Part shown: one piece after another, positions 1 to 10,100 of the stretch
Numbering within the stretch: position 1 is the first letter of the stretch
How the letters are laid out: each line of letters begins with the position of its first letter
Source of the DNA: Ampullaceana balthica
Lineage: Eukaryota > Mollusca > Gastropoda > Lymnaeidae
Assembly (NCBI GenBank): GCA_944989445.1
Contig: CALYLW010000177.1
Span: forward strand, 868,556-932,555
Direction of reading: 5' to 3'
Length of the DNA stretch: 64,000 nt
Made by a program: the position numbers and the translations under genes
The notes under the pieces: model-generated
The model's database searches: none
What the model was told of the DNA's origin: nothing
What the model saw: only the letters and a program-made list of their open reading frames with translations

Positions 1-207
1 AGGACACACAGGACAGTAGAGATAGGACACAAAAGGACAGTAGAGATAGCACACTCAGGACAGTAGACATAGGACACACAGGACTGTAGAGATAGGACAC
101 ACAGGACAGCAGAGATAGGACACACAGGACAGTAGAGATAGGACACACAGGACAGAAGAGATAGGACACGCCAGAACGGAGAGATAGGACACACATGACA
201 GTATAGA
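1..207. repeat. 23-bp minisatellite, left part
   Basis: Tandem copies of a ~23-bp unit of the form GACACACAGGACAGTAGAGATAG with single-base variants. The array begins before the window and is interrupted at 208 by a hAT element, resuming at 1371. The open frames across it are repeat artefacts. Confidence 0.92.
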
Positions 208-1362
208 CAGGCCCGGACTTAAGAGACCCAGGGCCCCTAGGCACTTTTTACTTTTGGGCCCCCCAACCATCTCGAAGCAATTTTGGAAATTTTGAAAATT
301 AAATGCTGCAGTACATAACATATAGTTTTTTTGGACTTTAGTGACTTTAATAAACATCAAAATAATATTCGTCTTCAGAGACATATCTCACAATGAAAGA
401 AAATTTATCTACATGAGAAATGTCCGGAGTAGAGTCCACAGAAATAGAGAAATATTTTGCTTTTTTTAAAATCTCAGTCACGATTGTATTGTAATTATTT
501 CTTTTTCTTCCTTTTCTGCCATGATATTAATCATTTCATCGCATATTTTTGACGAAAGATGTGATCTTGTGCCACTTCCATTGTTACCGTGGCGTTTTAT
601 GTGTAAGTCCAGAAAAATATCAAACTCAGCCAAAACTGCTATGGTCATAACATAGTTCCCACTGTTGTTTTTTTAAATCATAGAAAGTGAGCTCACAACA
701 GCCACAATGCGCCTCCACACCTATTTGGTGGCTTCCCAGCTTGGACTCGTGGCACCCTGTCTTCTCTCTTGCCTCCCTGGCTTCCTATTACCCGATCTAA
801 CATTTTCCCTGTCAATATATTGGTGACCAAAGGAATGCAGGTGAAATTGTAGAAGGCCATCTAGTTAAATGCATTAAAACGAATTTCATTGAAACCCCAT
901 AAACTACCTGTGACATCTCCCTGGCCTCTGGTTTAGTCAGTCGACATTAAAAAATTGTTCTCCCGGTCCCTGTCAATTATCTGTAATCTGAAACCCAAAT
1001 CCCGGCTCGGCCGGTGTCTTGTCCTGTGTGTGGTATGGGGAGGGGGAAGTCGGGGTCGTGCCGTTTTTTACTGGTGGTGTAAATCTGTCACACCCACCCT
1101 ACGCCTTCTCCACAATATCGCAACAGCAGCTCAGAACGCGGCTTACAATGACAAACCAACACAAACGAACCCCGTGCACTTGACTACTAGGCAGTGTATG
1201 CAAAATGTAGTAAAAATATTTATTATACTATTATTTTCGATAAAGCTTTTTGATAATGAAGCAAGGCTTTTGGGCTTATGTAAAGATTCCACCACCGGGG
1301 CCCCTTGGCTGGCTGGGGCCCTAGGCCCGGGCCTTGTGGGGGTAGGCGGAAATCCGGCCCTG
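208..1362 (-). mobile_element. hAT transposon, internally degraded, with 8-bp target duplication
   Basis: The element starts CAGGCCCGGACTTA and ends AAATCCGGCCCTG, which are imperfect inverted termini of the CAGGGCCGGATTAA type. It is flanked on both sides by the exact 8-bp duplication AGTATAGA (200-207 and 1363-1370). An 8-bp duplication and CAGGG-type ends are hallmarks of the hAT superfamily. The target was a minisatellite, which continues on both sides. The interior carries decayed transposase on the minus strand (see 360-620), so this is a dead copy about 1.15 kb long. Confidence 0.88.
360..620 (-). pseudogene. ZMYM1-type hAT transposase fragment
   Basis: The minus strand reads, with frame changes, a segment like HLSSKICDEMINIMAEK followed by ILKKAKYFSISVDSTPDIS and then HVDKFSFIVRYVSEDG-like residues. 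This resembles the DUF4371/ZMYM1-like group of hAT transposases, where VDSTPD contains a catalytic aspartate. The reading is frameshifted and short, and the rest of the protein is missing. It lies inside the hAT element 208-1362 and belongs to it. Confidence 0.7.
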
Positions 1363-1370
1363 AGTATAGA

Positions 1371-1605
1371 TAGGACACAGGACAGTAAAGATAGAACACA
1401 CAGGACAGTAGAGATATGACACAAAGGACAATAGAGATAGGACGCACAGGACAGTAGAGATAGGACACGTCAGAATGGAGAGATAGGACACACAGGACAG
1501 TAGAGATAGGACACACATGACAGTAGAGATAGGACACACAGGACAGTAGAGATAGGACACATGACAGTAGAGATAGGACACACAGGACAGTAGAGATAGG
1601 ATACG
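1371..1605. repeat. 23-bp minisatellite, right part
   Basis: The same 23-bp unit as at 1-207 continues after the hAT insertion, for about ten more copies. The last copies have variants such as CACGTCAGAAT, and the array ends where the reversed SINE head begins. Confidence 0.92.
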
Positions 1606-1668
1606 TCAGAATTCAAACCCGTGACCATCAGTACACCGGTCAGGCGCGCTGCCAGTCGACCACCGCGT
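1606..1668 (-). mobile_element. tRNA-derived SINE head (minus strand)
   Basis: The reverse complement reads GCGGTGGTCGACTGGCAGCG and then GATGGTCACGGGTTTGAATT. These look like a pol III A box (TGGTCGACTGG) and B box (GGTCACGGGTTTGAATTC). A related intact SINE at 53168-53458 has GGTCACGGGTTCGATTCC. Only the head is present; the array adjoins it directly. Confidence 0.7.
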
Positions 1669-1765
1669 TTTGGGAATTAATTATATTGATGTCACTTGAA
1701 CACAATCTTCAGATTATTCATTATTCATTAGTAGGGAAATATGTAAAAGGTTAAGTAATTTGGCT

Positions 1766-2022
1766 AAAGCAAAGAGAACGGTGCGCTCAACTATTTACAT
1801 TGATACATTGTTATGGCAGAGCGCGTACTTCCGGGAATGAAATGTTGTATTTTTACACTTAAAAAGGGAATAAGTCCAATTATTTTTATCCATAAACGTA
1901 ATTAAGGTTGTAATTTTAGGGTCTGGGTTAGGTTTAGTTGTCTATTTTTAAAATTAAAATAGAAAAAAACAAATATAGCAGACGAAATTACCATTTATCG
2001 AGCGCACCGTTCTCTTTGCTTT
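1766..2022. mobile_element. MITE with 23-bp perfect inverted ends
   Basis: AAAGCAAAGAGAACGGTGCG plus CTC at 1766-1788 is perfectly inverted at 2000-2022. The ~210-bp interior (GGCAGAGCGCGTACTTCCGG, then GGGTCTGGGTTAGGTTTAG) has no ORF. The interior matches the element at 57109-57372, but the terminal repeats of the two differ. I do not recognise the superfamily. Confidence 0.75.
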
Positions 2023-2436
2023 TACCAGTAATTTTAGAGCACATAGAACATATTTTTTAAAATAAATTAATGTGGGGTATTTAAATAAATGAAGCAATAT
2101 TTTAAACGGAGTTTTATGTACAAACAGAACAGTTTATTTAGACTACTTTCTGAAAGTTACGATGAATCAGCAGCCCGAAATTTGCTGGATAACACTATTT
2201 ACCATAACATTATCTTGGGACTGTTTCATAAAATGTCAACACGGTCTGAAACGTCAGCAACTTATGTGCAGCTCTAAAAGTGCGAAAACACTTCCGGGTG
2301 AAGAGTGACATAATTAACTAATTGAATTGATTCATGAAATTTGTTGTACGTTTGGATTAATTGAGTAGAGAAGAGTTTTTGAATGATAAAATAAACAGCG
2401 GTAGTTGTCAAGCATTTTGATGATAAATAATACCAA

Positions 2437-2760
2437 TAATGTTGATAATTTATATAGCGCTGTATCCCAGTAAGGAACTGGGCTCACAGCGCTTTACATT
2501 AAGATAGTAGCATACATAAAATTAAATAAGTATTAAATAAACATTCATATCATAACAACCCCATAATGACAGTACGCATATTGCTGCCTTAATCATGAAA
2601 AGAAATGTTGTTTTATTAATTTTAAAAATAAATTTTGAAAAGATGTGTCTTTTAAGTGCAGTCTTGAAGGACTTAGTAGTTGGAATACAACGGATGTGTA
2701 ATGATAGAGAATTCCATTGTTTGGCTGCACAAAAAGAGAACGACTTTGAATAAGTCATGT
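2437..2760 (-). mobile_element. CR1-like LINE 3' end
   Basis: The minus strand encodes YSKSFSFCAAKQWNSL followed by a FKTALKRHIF motif. This matches the C-terminus of CR1/L2-type reverse transcriptase ORFs (pattern RSFSxAAPxxWNSLPxxIR...FKxxLKTHLF). Downstream on the same strand is the 3' UTR segment, which includes GCTGTGAGCCCAGTTCCTTA and TATATA. Equivalent tails are at 40033-40270 and 50521-50795. The copy is 5'-truncated. Confidence 0.75.
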
Positions 2761-2916
2761 AATATACTCTACTTGATAATGTAACACTGGAAGTGGCAAT
2801 TCAGAGCAAAGAAACTTCAAATCCACTAGAACAAGGAACATGACAGAAATATAAATTGTAAATTTTCATGTGATACATCTACAGTCTAATTTTTTCGTTC
2901 TGTCTATTATTGCCGC

Positions 2917-3106
2917 TGAGAGTCTGTACTGTAACGAGAGTTTCATTCTGTCTTCACTTATTCTGTGAGTCTGTCCTGTAACGAGAGTTTCATTCTGTCT
3001 TCACTTATTCTGTGAGTCTGTCCTGTAACGAGAGTTACAGTCTGTCTTCACTTATTCTGTGAGTCTGTCCTGTAACGAGAGTTACAGTCTGTCTTCACTT
3101 ATTCTG
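2917..3106. repeat. 47-bp minisatellite, 4 copies
   Basis: The unit GAGTCTGTCCTGTAACGAGA...CTTATTCTGT is repeated four times; copies 1-2 carry TTTCATTC where copies 3-4 carry TTACAGTC. Confidence 0.9.
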
Positions 3107-3552
3107 TGCACTTGGAGTGTGGGGCTCTATGTTTAATTGCTCTCAAAAATGTTATTACATTTTCCCGATAAGTGTACGTAGTAACACAGGTGGAGCAGGT
3201 GGCCCAGGTGGCCCATGTATTAGCCAAAGCCTTAAAAGAGTAATCCAAAGCCTAAAGAATATATCAGATTAGATTAGCAGTTAGGTCATGACCTTTAATA
3301 TAATAGAACTTTTTCATACCTACATTATAACATATAACGATGTATATAACTTAGTCATACCTACATATAATTATGGATTTCTATAGTAGTATTGCTATCT
3401 AATTGAACATGGCATGGAGCATTTTCAGCCTCCATTAATTTCACCGAGAAATGGATGCCATCTTGTGTAATATACCATCTAAAAGTAACACCATCTTATT
3501 TTTTTTCTTTTACTATTTCATGTCATCAAATAATGTATATGTCTTCGAAAAG

Positions 3553-3632
3553 TATATTTCTAACAGTATATTTCTAACAGTATATTTCTAACAGTATATT
3601 TCTAACAGTATATTTCTAACAGTATATTTCAC
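3553..3632. repeat. 14-bp minisatellite
   Basis: About six near-identical tandem copies of TATATTTCTAACAG. Confidence 0.9.
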
Positions 3633-3696
3633 CAATAAGAACGTAAATTCATTCCATATCTCATCGTGTACAATGTTTCAGAAATTAAAAATAACA

Positions 3697-4136
3697 TCAA
3701 TATACATAATTTGCAATCTCTGTCACGTCTCTAGTGTCTGTACGTGACGCTACTAATTTTAGAAAGCAGCACACCAAATTACTGCACCAATGCATCAAAA
3801 GGTGTGCAAATTAAAGATGCGCTGTAAACAAATATTATATGACGTCATTGTTTTAGCTCATATTTTAATTTTGGAAAAGGGAACAATGTAAAAAGAGGAT
3901 TTGCTGATGGTTAATTATAAAATTAAAAAAAAACAAATGCGCCCTACAACGCCTATTATAAAATACTTTGTGTACATTGCAGAAAGTTTAATATTTCGTA
4001 TTTATCAAACAAGGACAAGTTAGTTGGGCTTTTGAAAAAGGTCGGCGCAAATAGGCGCCCTTAAAAAAGTGCATTTTTTCAAAATAAATAGATTTCAGCT
4101 GAAAACTTCCTTCATTTTTGGCGGGTGATACACTAG
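3697..4136 (+). mobile_element. Non-autonomous Helitron
   Basis: It begins TCAATATACATAATTTGCAA and ends GGCGGGTGATACACTAG, preceded by A and followed by T. This fits the Helitron rule (5' TC, 3' CTRR, A|T target, no target duplication). A short stem-loop precedes the 3' end (CTTCATTTTTGGCGGG; weaker than in the sister copy at 11929-12274). There is no Rep/helicase coding. The body (GCAGCACACCAAATTACT) recurs at 42490-42730 and 58485-58745. Confidence 0.78.
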
Positions 4137-4656
4137 TTCATATAAGAATTATTATGGGTGTTTCAGTTTCTGGACGAACAAAAAGATTTGTTCACTGTAC
4201 GGCAATATTCAATCACCAATTATGATGCGTGATGGGTGATCAATCAAGTGCTAATGACTTCCTTACGTGGACATACATGATGACCCCGGGCAGTCACTAC
4301 AGGACTGAGGCCGTTAGAACTTGATAGATAGACCCTTCAGTTTACCTTCAGCTTATCTACTCAACTAACACTCATTACGTCATTCTTGTTGATTCACTGC
4401 ACGTTTGTACCGTTCTTCGCTAAACGTTTCGCTAATTTAGTGAATTTTGAAATGTAAACAGTCGTCTCATTGTGGCCAATGAAGTAAAATCCTTGTTTTC
4501 AAATTAAGCAAGAGTTACTCGGATTGCTCGACTTTATTTGGCTGGTACATGAATCTCTGTAAAAATTTGTTTACTTTTTTATGATTTTGTTTAATGATTT
4601 AACTGAAGTTCTCTCTCACACACTCCACTAACGCAAACTTTAAACTTTAAGCGAAA

Positions 4657-4748
4657 CAGCAAATCAACATGTTACTGTTGTAAAACAAGACTTGAGTCAA
4701 TACAGCAAATCAACATGTTACTGTTGTAAAACAAGACTTGAGTCAATA
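4657..4748. repeat. 46-bp direct duplication
   Basis: A ~46-bp segment containing CAGCAAATCAACATGTTACT and ACAAGACTTGAGTCAATA is present twice in tandem. The surrounding 4137-5720 shows no other gene or repeat that I can name. Confidence 0.85.
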
Positions 4749-4950
4749 ATTTCAACTTGTAAGATTATCTTTTGAAATTCACAAAACTCTTGTTTGGTTT
4801 GTGATCCAATCAAATGAGGGGATGTCACTCACGAAGTCAAACTTTAATGGTTACTGCATCATGTGATCACAGTGATTGAACAGGAAGTTCCAATGTTCCT
4901 CATGTCCAATCATGAGACAACTGAGGTTCTGATTTTTGATTACCTTGACA

Positions 4951-5235
4951 TCAAAGGACCGCTAATGGGACAGTTTCATTAGGGCCTAGAGATGTACGTG
5001 ATGACCTTTCTGGATCTAAACCACTTCCTCCCGTCAGCCACTCAACCTGATCAACCTCCGCTGGTGAAAATAGTCCATGTAATATTTCAAGTATTAAACA
5101 TTTCGAGAGTTGCACCTTCCTGTATTTTTCACCTGGCCCTTTAGTAAATGATGGACCTAAGGCAATGCGATATTTTCTGGTCATTGTATCTTGTAGATGG
5201 ATAACATGCAAACTGGGTATGTATGAGCCTGACAA
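4951..5235 (-). other. Unassigned 94-codon open frame
   Basis: The frame reads MSGSYIPSLHVIHLQD near the start and GGSGLDPERSSRTSLGPNE near the end. Composition is protein-like (mixed charge, few low-complexity stretches). I see no splice context, signal peptide, membrane segment or family motif. It may be an exon or a transposon remnant, or simply chance in a locally GC-richer patch. I give it no function. Confidence 0.2.
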
Positions 5236-5724
5236 GACGTTGTTTTGTGACGTTTAGCCAGGCTGATAATACCCTGTTGGCATGTCATCCATCTAATTAT
5301 CTATAAGCCTGATTGCAGTCTAACCCACATTTTGTTCCCTTCATCGTATCTTGACAGGTTAACATCATACCGTGAACATACTCAGGCAATGAGTACAGGA
5401 GTCATATTCAGTCATCTACTCACCAATACTTTTGATTTCGTTTGATCATTTGGACCATATAATATAATGTAGACAAAGGGTTCTTAAACGATCAATTCTG
5501 ACGGTGCCTGTGGGTAACTTATACCAGGGACCGTTGCTTAATGTATTTATTACATTGTTTTTAAAAAACCCGTTATACAGATTATAATTGATATATTGTT
5601 ACCATTTAATGCTGTTGTAAGTTGTTGTTTTAGATATTTAGTCTGTTTAGGTTATCTTAATTTTCTGTTTATTTCTTGCTTCATGTTCTGCTGACCAACG
5701 ATGCTGGACTGAGAAACATTATTT

Positions 5725-6056
5725 CAATCAACGCTAATGGAGACAGTGATTTCAATCAAAGCTGATGGAGACAGTAATTTCAATCCTGATGGAGACAGTA
5801 ATTTCAATCAAAGCTGATGGAGACAGTGATTTCAATCAAAGCTGATGGAGACAGTAATTTCAATCAAAGCTGATGGAGACAGTGATTTCAATCAAAGCTG
5901 ATGGAGACAGCAATTTCAATCAAAGCTGATGGAGACAGTAATTTCAATCAAAGCTGATGGAGACAGTAATTTCAATCAAAGCTGATGGAGACAGTAATTT
6001 CAATCAAAGCTGATGGAGACAGTAATTTCAATCAAAGCTGATGGAGACAGTGATTT
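5725..6056. repeat. 28-bp minisatellite
   Basis: About twelve copies of CAATCAAAGCTGATGGAGAC plus AGTAATTT, with AGTGATTT and AGCAATTT variants. One early copy is shortened. Confidence 0.92.
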
Positions 6057-6059
6057 CGG

Positions 6060-7160
6060 GAAACAAACTCTGATCACACTTATCGAATGATCTGCTCTAT
6101 TCACTTCTTGTAATGACCATCTATCTGGTGTATTCTATGGACCTGGGCTCAACATGACCAACAGCTGTACATGTTACTCAAATATTTTCATTGTTTTGGA
6201 AACATTGACTGATGTGTTTTTTTGATTCTGAAAATAATTTACATGAAATAAATCGTGTGCTTATTGTGTTGCTGTTTAATATTTGGGGAATTAATTATAT
6301 GGATGTCACTTGAACACAATTGACTTCTTGAACAAACAAATATCTATATTATAATGAATTTTGAGGTGTTTATAATAATAATAATAATAATAATAATATA
6401 AAAAAAAACAAATATGTGTGCCTTGTTAAGTTTTTAAATTATTCTGTGACATCATGACATGTTTAAATGTCTTATGTTGTATGGTTCAATTCATCCGCGT
6501 TTCTTTAATGCCAGGCCCGTCGTTTGGGGGTGACGGACAAATGACTCTCGTCCAGGGCCCAAACAGAAGAGGGCCTTTCACACATGTTTTAGTCTGACGT
6601 TGTGCGCGTAGAAGGCACATGACCCCACACATAACCAGTTGTCTTGGACACAAATATTTCTGGCGACAAGTCTGTTTTCAAATTCATGCGCACAAAGCAT
6701 ACACATATAATAGATACACATAAGATAGATACATACACATAAGAAAAATGACGTCACATTCTACTCGCTGTTTTTAGCAAATAAAATCCTTTAATTGAAA
6801 AAGTTGTCCTGGTTTATTAAACCAGGCGTTTTATTATTATGTTTCTCAGAACAAATAACGACTAGAAAATAATAACACAATCCCATGTTGTTGCCATACA
6901 GCCCCGGCTGTTCTTCCTTGATGTAATTGCTTCCGGTAGCCATTTTCTTGCTTCGTTTACCCTGTTGACTGTTGATTGCTTGTAGTGTTCAGCACTGCTA
7001 CATCTATGTAAACATTTAAGTGTGTCCTCTCTCTCTCTCTCTATCTAAACTTAGAAAATAAAGTTGAATGTTGTATTGCTTGCTTGTCATATTATTTTTG
7101 AAGTGCAGTTTTGATTTTTTAAGTAACTTCCTGATGATAACGATGGTTGCTATGATTACT
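6060..7160. other. Intergenic, no gene seen
   Basis: An AT-rich stretch with a short (ATA)n run near 6374-6400 and a (CT)n run at 7027-7042. It lies downstream of SOD-like gene A on its strand. AATAAA signals on the minus strand (TTTATT on the plus strand near 6813 and 6831) could serve its poly(A) site. Nothing else is recognised. Confidence 0.4.
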
Positions 7161-7164
7161 TGAC

Positions 7165-10100
7165 TTAGAAAAGGCCACCGCCTACTGATGATGAGCTGCC
7201 AAATGGGCTGCCTCCACCGGTGCCAGTTGTGGCTTCTGTTGAGGAAATTTCATGGAATTTCAGAGTTATGTGGATTTTTAGGGACAATTAAACAAATAGC
7301 TATGAACATACATATGTTATTGTTATTTGACTGACGCCAACTGTAACACAATATGATTCATGGTTCTTGAGTTTTAAATACTAATTTAAAATTATATATG
7401 AGTCTTAAGAGCTATATAATTCTTTAATAAACCTTATTTTAATTAATGATAATATAATATTTTTTTAAAAATTGAGGAAAATAAAAATTAATGAAAATGT
7501 TATATAAAATTTGATTTTTATAGATGTAAATAAAAGTTTGAATCGAAAGATCTACGCACTAGTTCCGGTTCCAGTTCCAGTGAGTAATTGGCTGCCTGAG
7601 TAAGATCCTGCTAGGTACAAGGCAACAATAAAATACGGTTAATAGTCATTAATACTTCACAAAGAAACAGACATAAATTACATGGCAATTAAATAAAAGA
7701 AAACATATAATATACTTTACCTAGGAAATTAAACGTTTTAAAAATATTTTTTTTACTTTGTAAGCTCTCCGAGTGATGTAGCTCTAATTACTATAAATTA
7801 CTATAATGAATAATTTGGGAGCTTGAATTTAATTGATTTGTTCAACCCTTTCTTCAGCTGCTAATATATCGATGTTATTGCTAAAAACTTATAATTAAGA
7901 TAATCAAAAGCAAAATATTTCGAATGACATTGTATTTGGAATAACAAGAGTTATACCCATGATTCATTCGCTCACAGCTACTCGCAAAGAAAAAAAAGAA
8001 AGAACATTCTTTTTATTTTAAGTTTAAAAAAATAATAATTCGCTAAATAAATCACTTGATGATAATTTGTTCAGCTTAATAGTTTTGTAAGAGTTCAAAT
8101 CGTATGTCTGTAAGTGGGCAGTTTTCCTAGATGTTTCTTAAAGTGTCATACGAGGTGTTTATGTTTATATTGGTTGCGAGGAGACCAGTGACGTCATCCA
8201 TCTATTGTAACAATCATGTACAAGGGCAGGTTTCTTATGTTAGTTTTATATACATTATTTGTACTTACCGATGGTTGGGGGCACCAACAACTTCAGTGGC
8301 AGGCACTGAGTCTTTGACCACAGAACAACAGGTGGTGGTGGGGCGTTGGCACAGGTAGTCCAAGCAGATCTGGGTGGGACAACAAGGGTTAAGGTTAGAG
8401 GGCAATCGTATACAGGTGCAATCTTATACAGGTGCAATCTTTTACAGGTGCAATCTTATACAGATTCAATCTTAGGCAGGTGTGCACAAGGAACATATTG
8501 TGCATATGGTATATAAAAAAAACACACCTGAATTATTGTATTAATAAGATACACATTCTAAGTGATAAATATGTGGCAATTCTAAAAATATTTGTCGACG
8601 TTGATTTGATTTCATATCCTTCATTGTTATTGTACATATTTTTAGCAATACATTATAGCAATTTAAAAAAATTGCTAAATCCATAAATTGAAAGTATTTC
8701 AATCTGATCGGATTAAAAGTCTAAATAATTTTAAAGGATTTTCATTATTATTAAAAAGCATTTTATTTTGTTGAAAACTTTCTATTCTAAAATGAAGTAT
8801 AACTGAAGTGAGATTGACAGTGAGATTTCTGAGGTAATACTTAATGTACAATAACTGGGGTTCCCGACGAGATTAAGCGGGGTGGATCTAAGAAAACAAG
8901 AGAATTAGTCGATCTGGTTTACTCACAGCAATACCGCGACCCCTCAGGTCAGCCTCGGAAAGATCTCTGACGACTCCTGAGTACACGTTGCCACCTTGAC
9001 TGATGACGATGGGGTCTTGGACGAAGCCAGCTCTGAAAAGACATAGGGACCATAATTATAAGTCATTTACTTACAACATAGTTCCCACACATATGGACGA
9101 CAGACAGTTATGAATGTAATCATTAATTTATTGGTTTACATATTTTTTAATACCCCAAGACTCTATGGGTTTAAATGGCTAGCTTAAATGAAGACTATAA
9201 CGTTATTACCAGGTGATGAATGCTATAACGTTATTACCAGGTGATGAATGTCAATATTTTACTTACGGATAAGATGATTGGCCGTACATTCCATTGCCGA
9301 ATTGGGAGAACTGACCTGAAGAGATATACAAACATTGTAAATTGTAGTGGTCATCGTGGAATGTAGGTGAAATAGATTTGAATACAAGGGAGACTACATT
9401 AGGGATGAGGGATTGTAGGGTAGTTTTGTCATTGGTAAAATTGATTCTGTCTTTGTTTTTCAACGAGATTTTCAATCACGCTCATCATCTCCCTTTGCCC
9501 TTTGTTTGAAAAGAATTGAACATTACAATTTCAATTACTCAAAGATCAAAGTGGTATCAGTTTGATATTTCTCATCTATTTATATTATGTCATTTATTCA
9601 TTCTTACTATTAGGACATCTCGTCATAAACATATCTAATTGTTGGTTCAGGATTCTTGAACAAATAAATTAAATATTTATTTAAATGTTCATTTTAGATG
9701 CCCTATAGAAACTCGTATTATTTTTTATTAATGTAGACTAAAAATAAAACATCTCTTCACATGCAAGTTGCGTGAATACTGAATATTGGATATTGAATGT
9801 TGGATATTGAATGTTGGATATTGAATAATGGATATTGAATGCTGGATATTGAATATTGGATATTGAATGTGGGATATTGAATGTTTGGATATTGAATGTT
9901 GGATATTGAATGTTGGATATTGAATGTTGGATATTGAATGTTGGATATTGAATGTTGGATATTGAATATTGGATATTGAATGTTGGATATTGAATGTTGG
10001 ATATTGAATGTTGGATATTGAATGTTGGATATTGAATGTTGGATATTGAATGTTGGATATTGAATGTTGGATATTGAATATTGGATATTGAATGTTGGAT

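Noticed and set aside
1..1612. CRISPR-like array (regular 23-bp repeats)
   Set aside because: There are no unique spacers; it is a simple tandem minisatellite in a eukaryote.
6512..6600. CAGGCCCGTCGTTTGGGGGT, possible hAT end
   Set aside because: No matching inverted end or target duplication found in the following kilobases.
7715..7735. Recursive-splice-like TTTCCTAG followed by GTAAAG on the minus strand in intron 7 of gene A
   Set aside because: Matches a zero-length exon motif, but the intron is short and such matches are common by chance in T-rich sequence.
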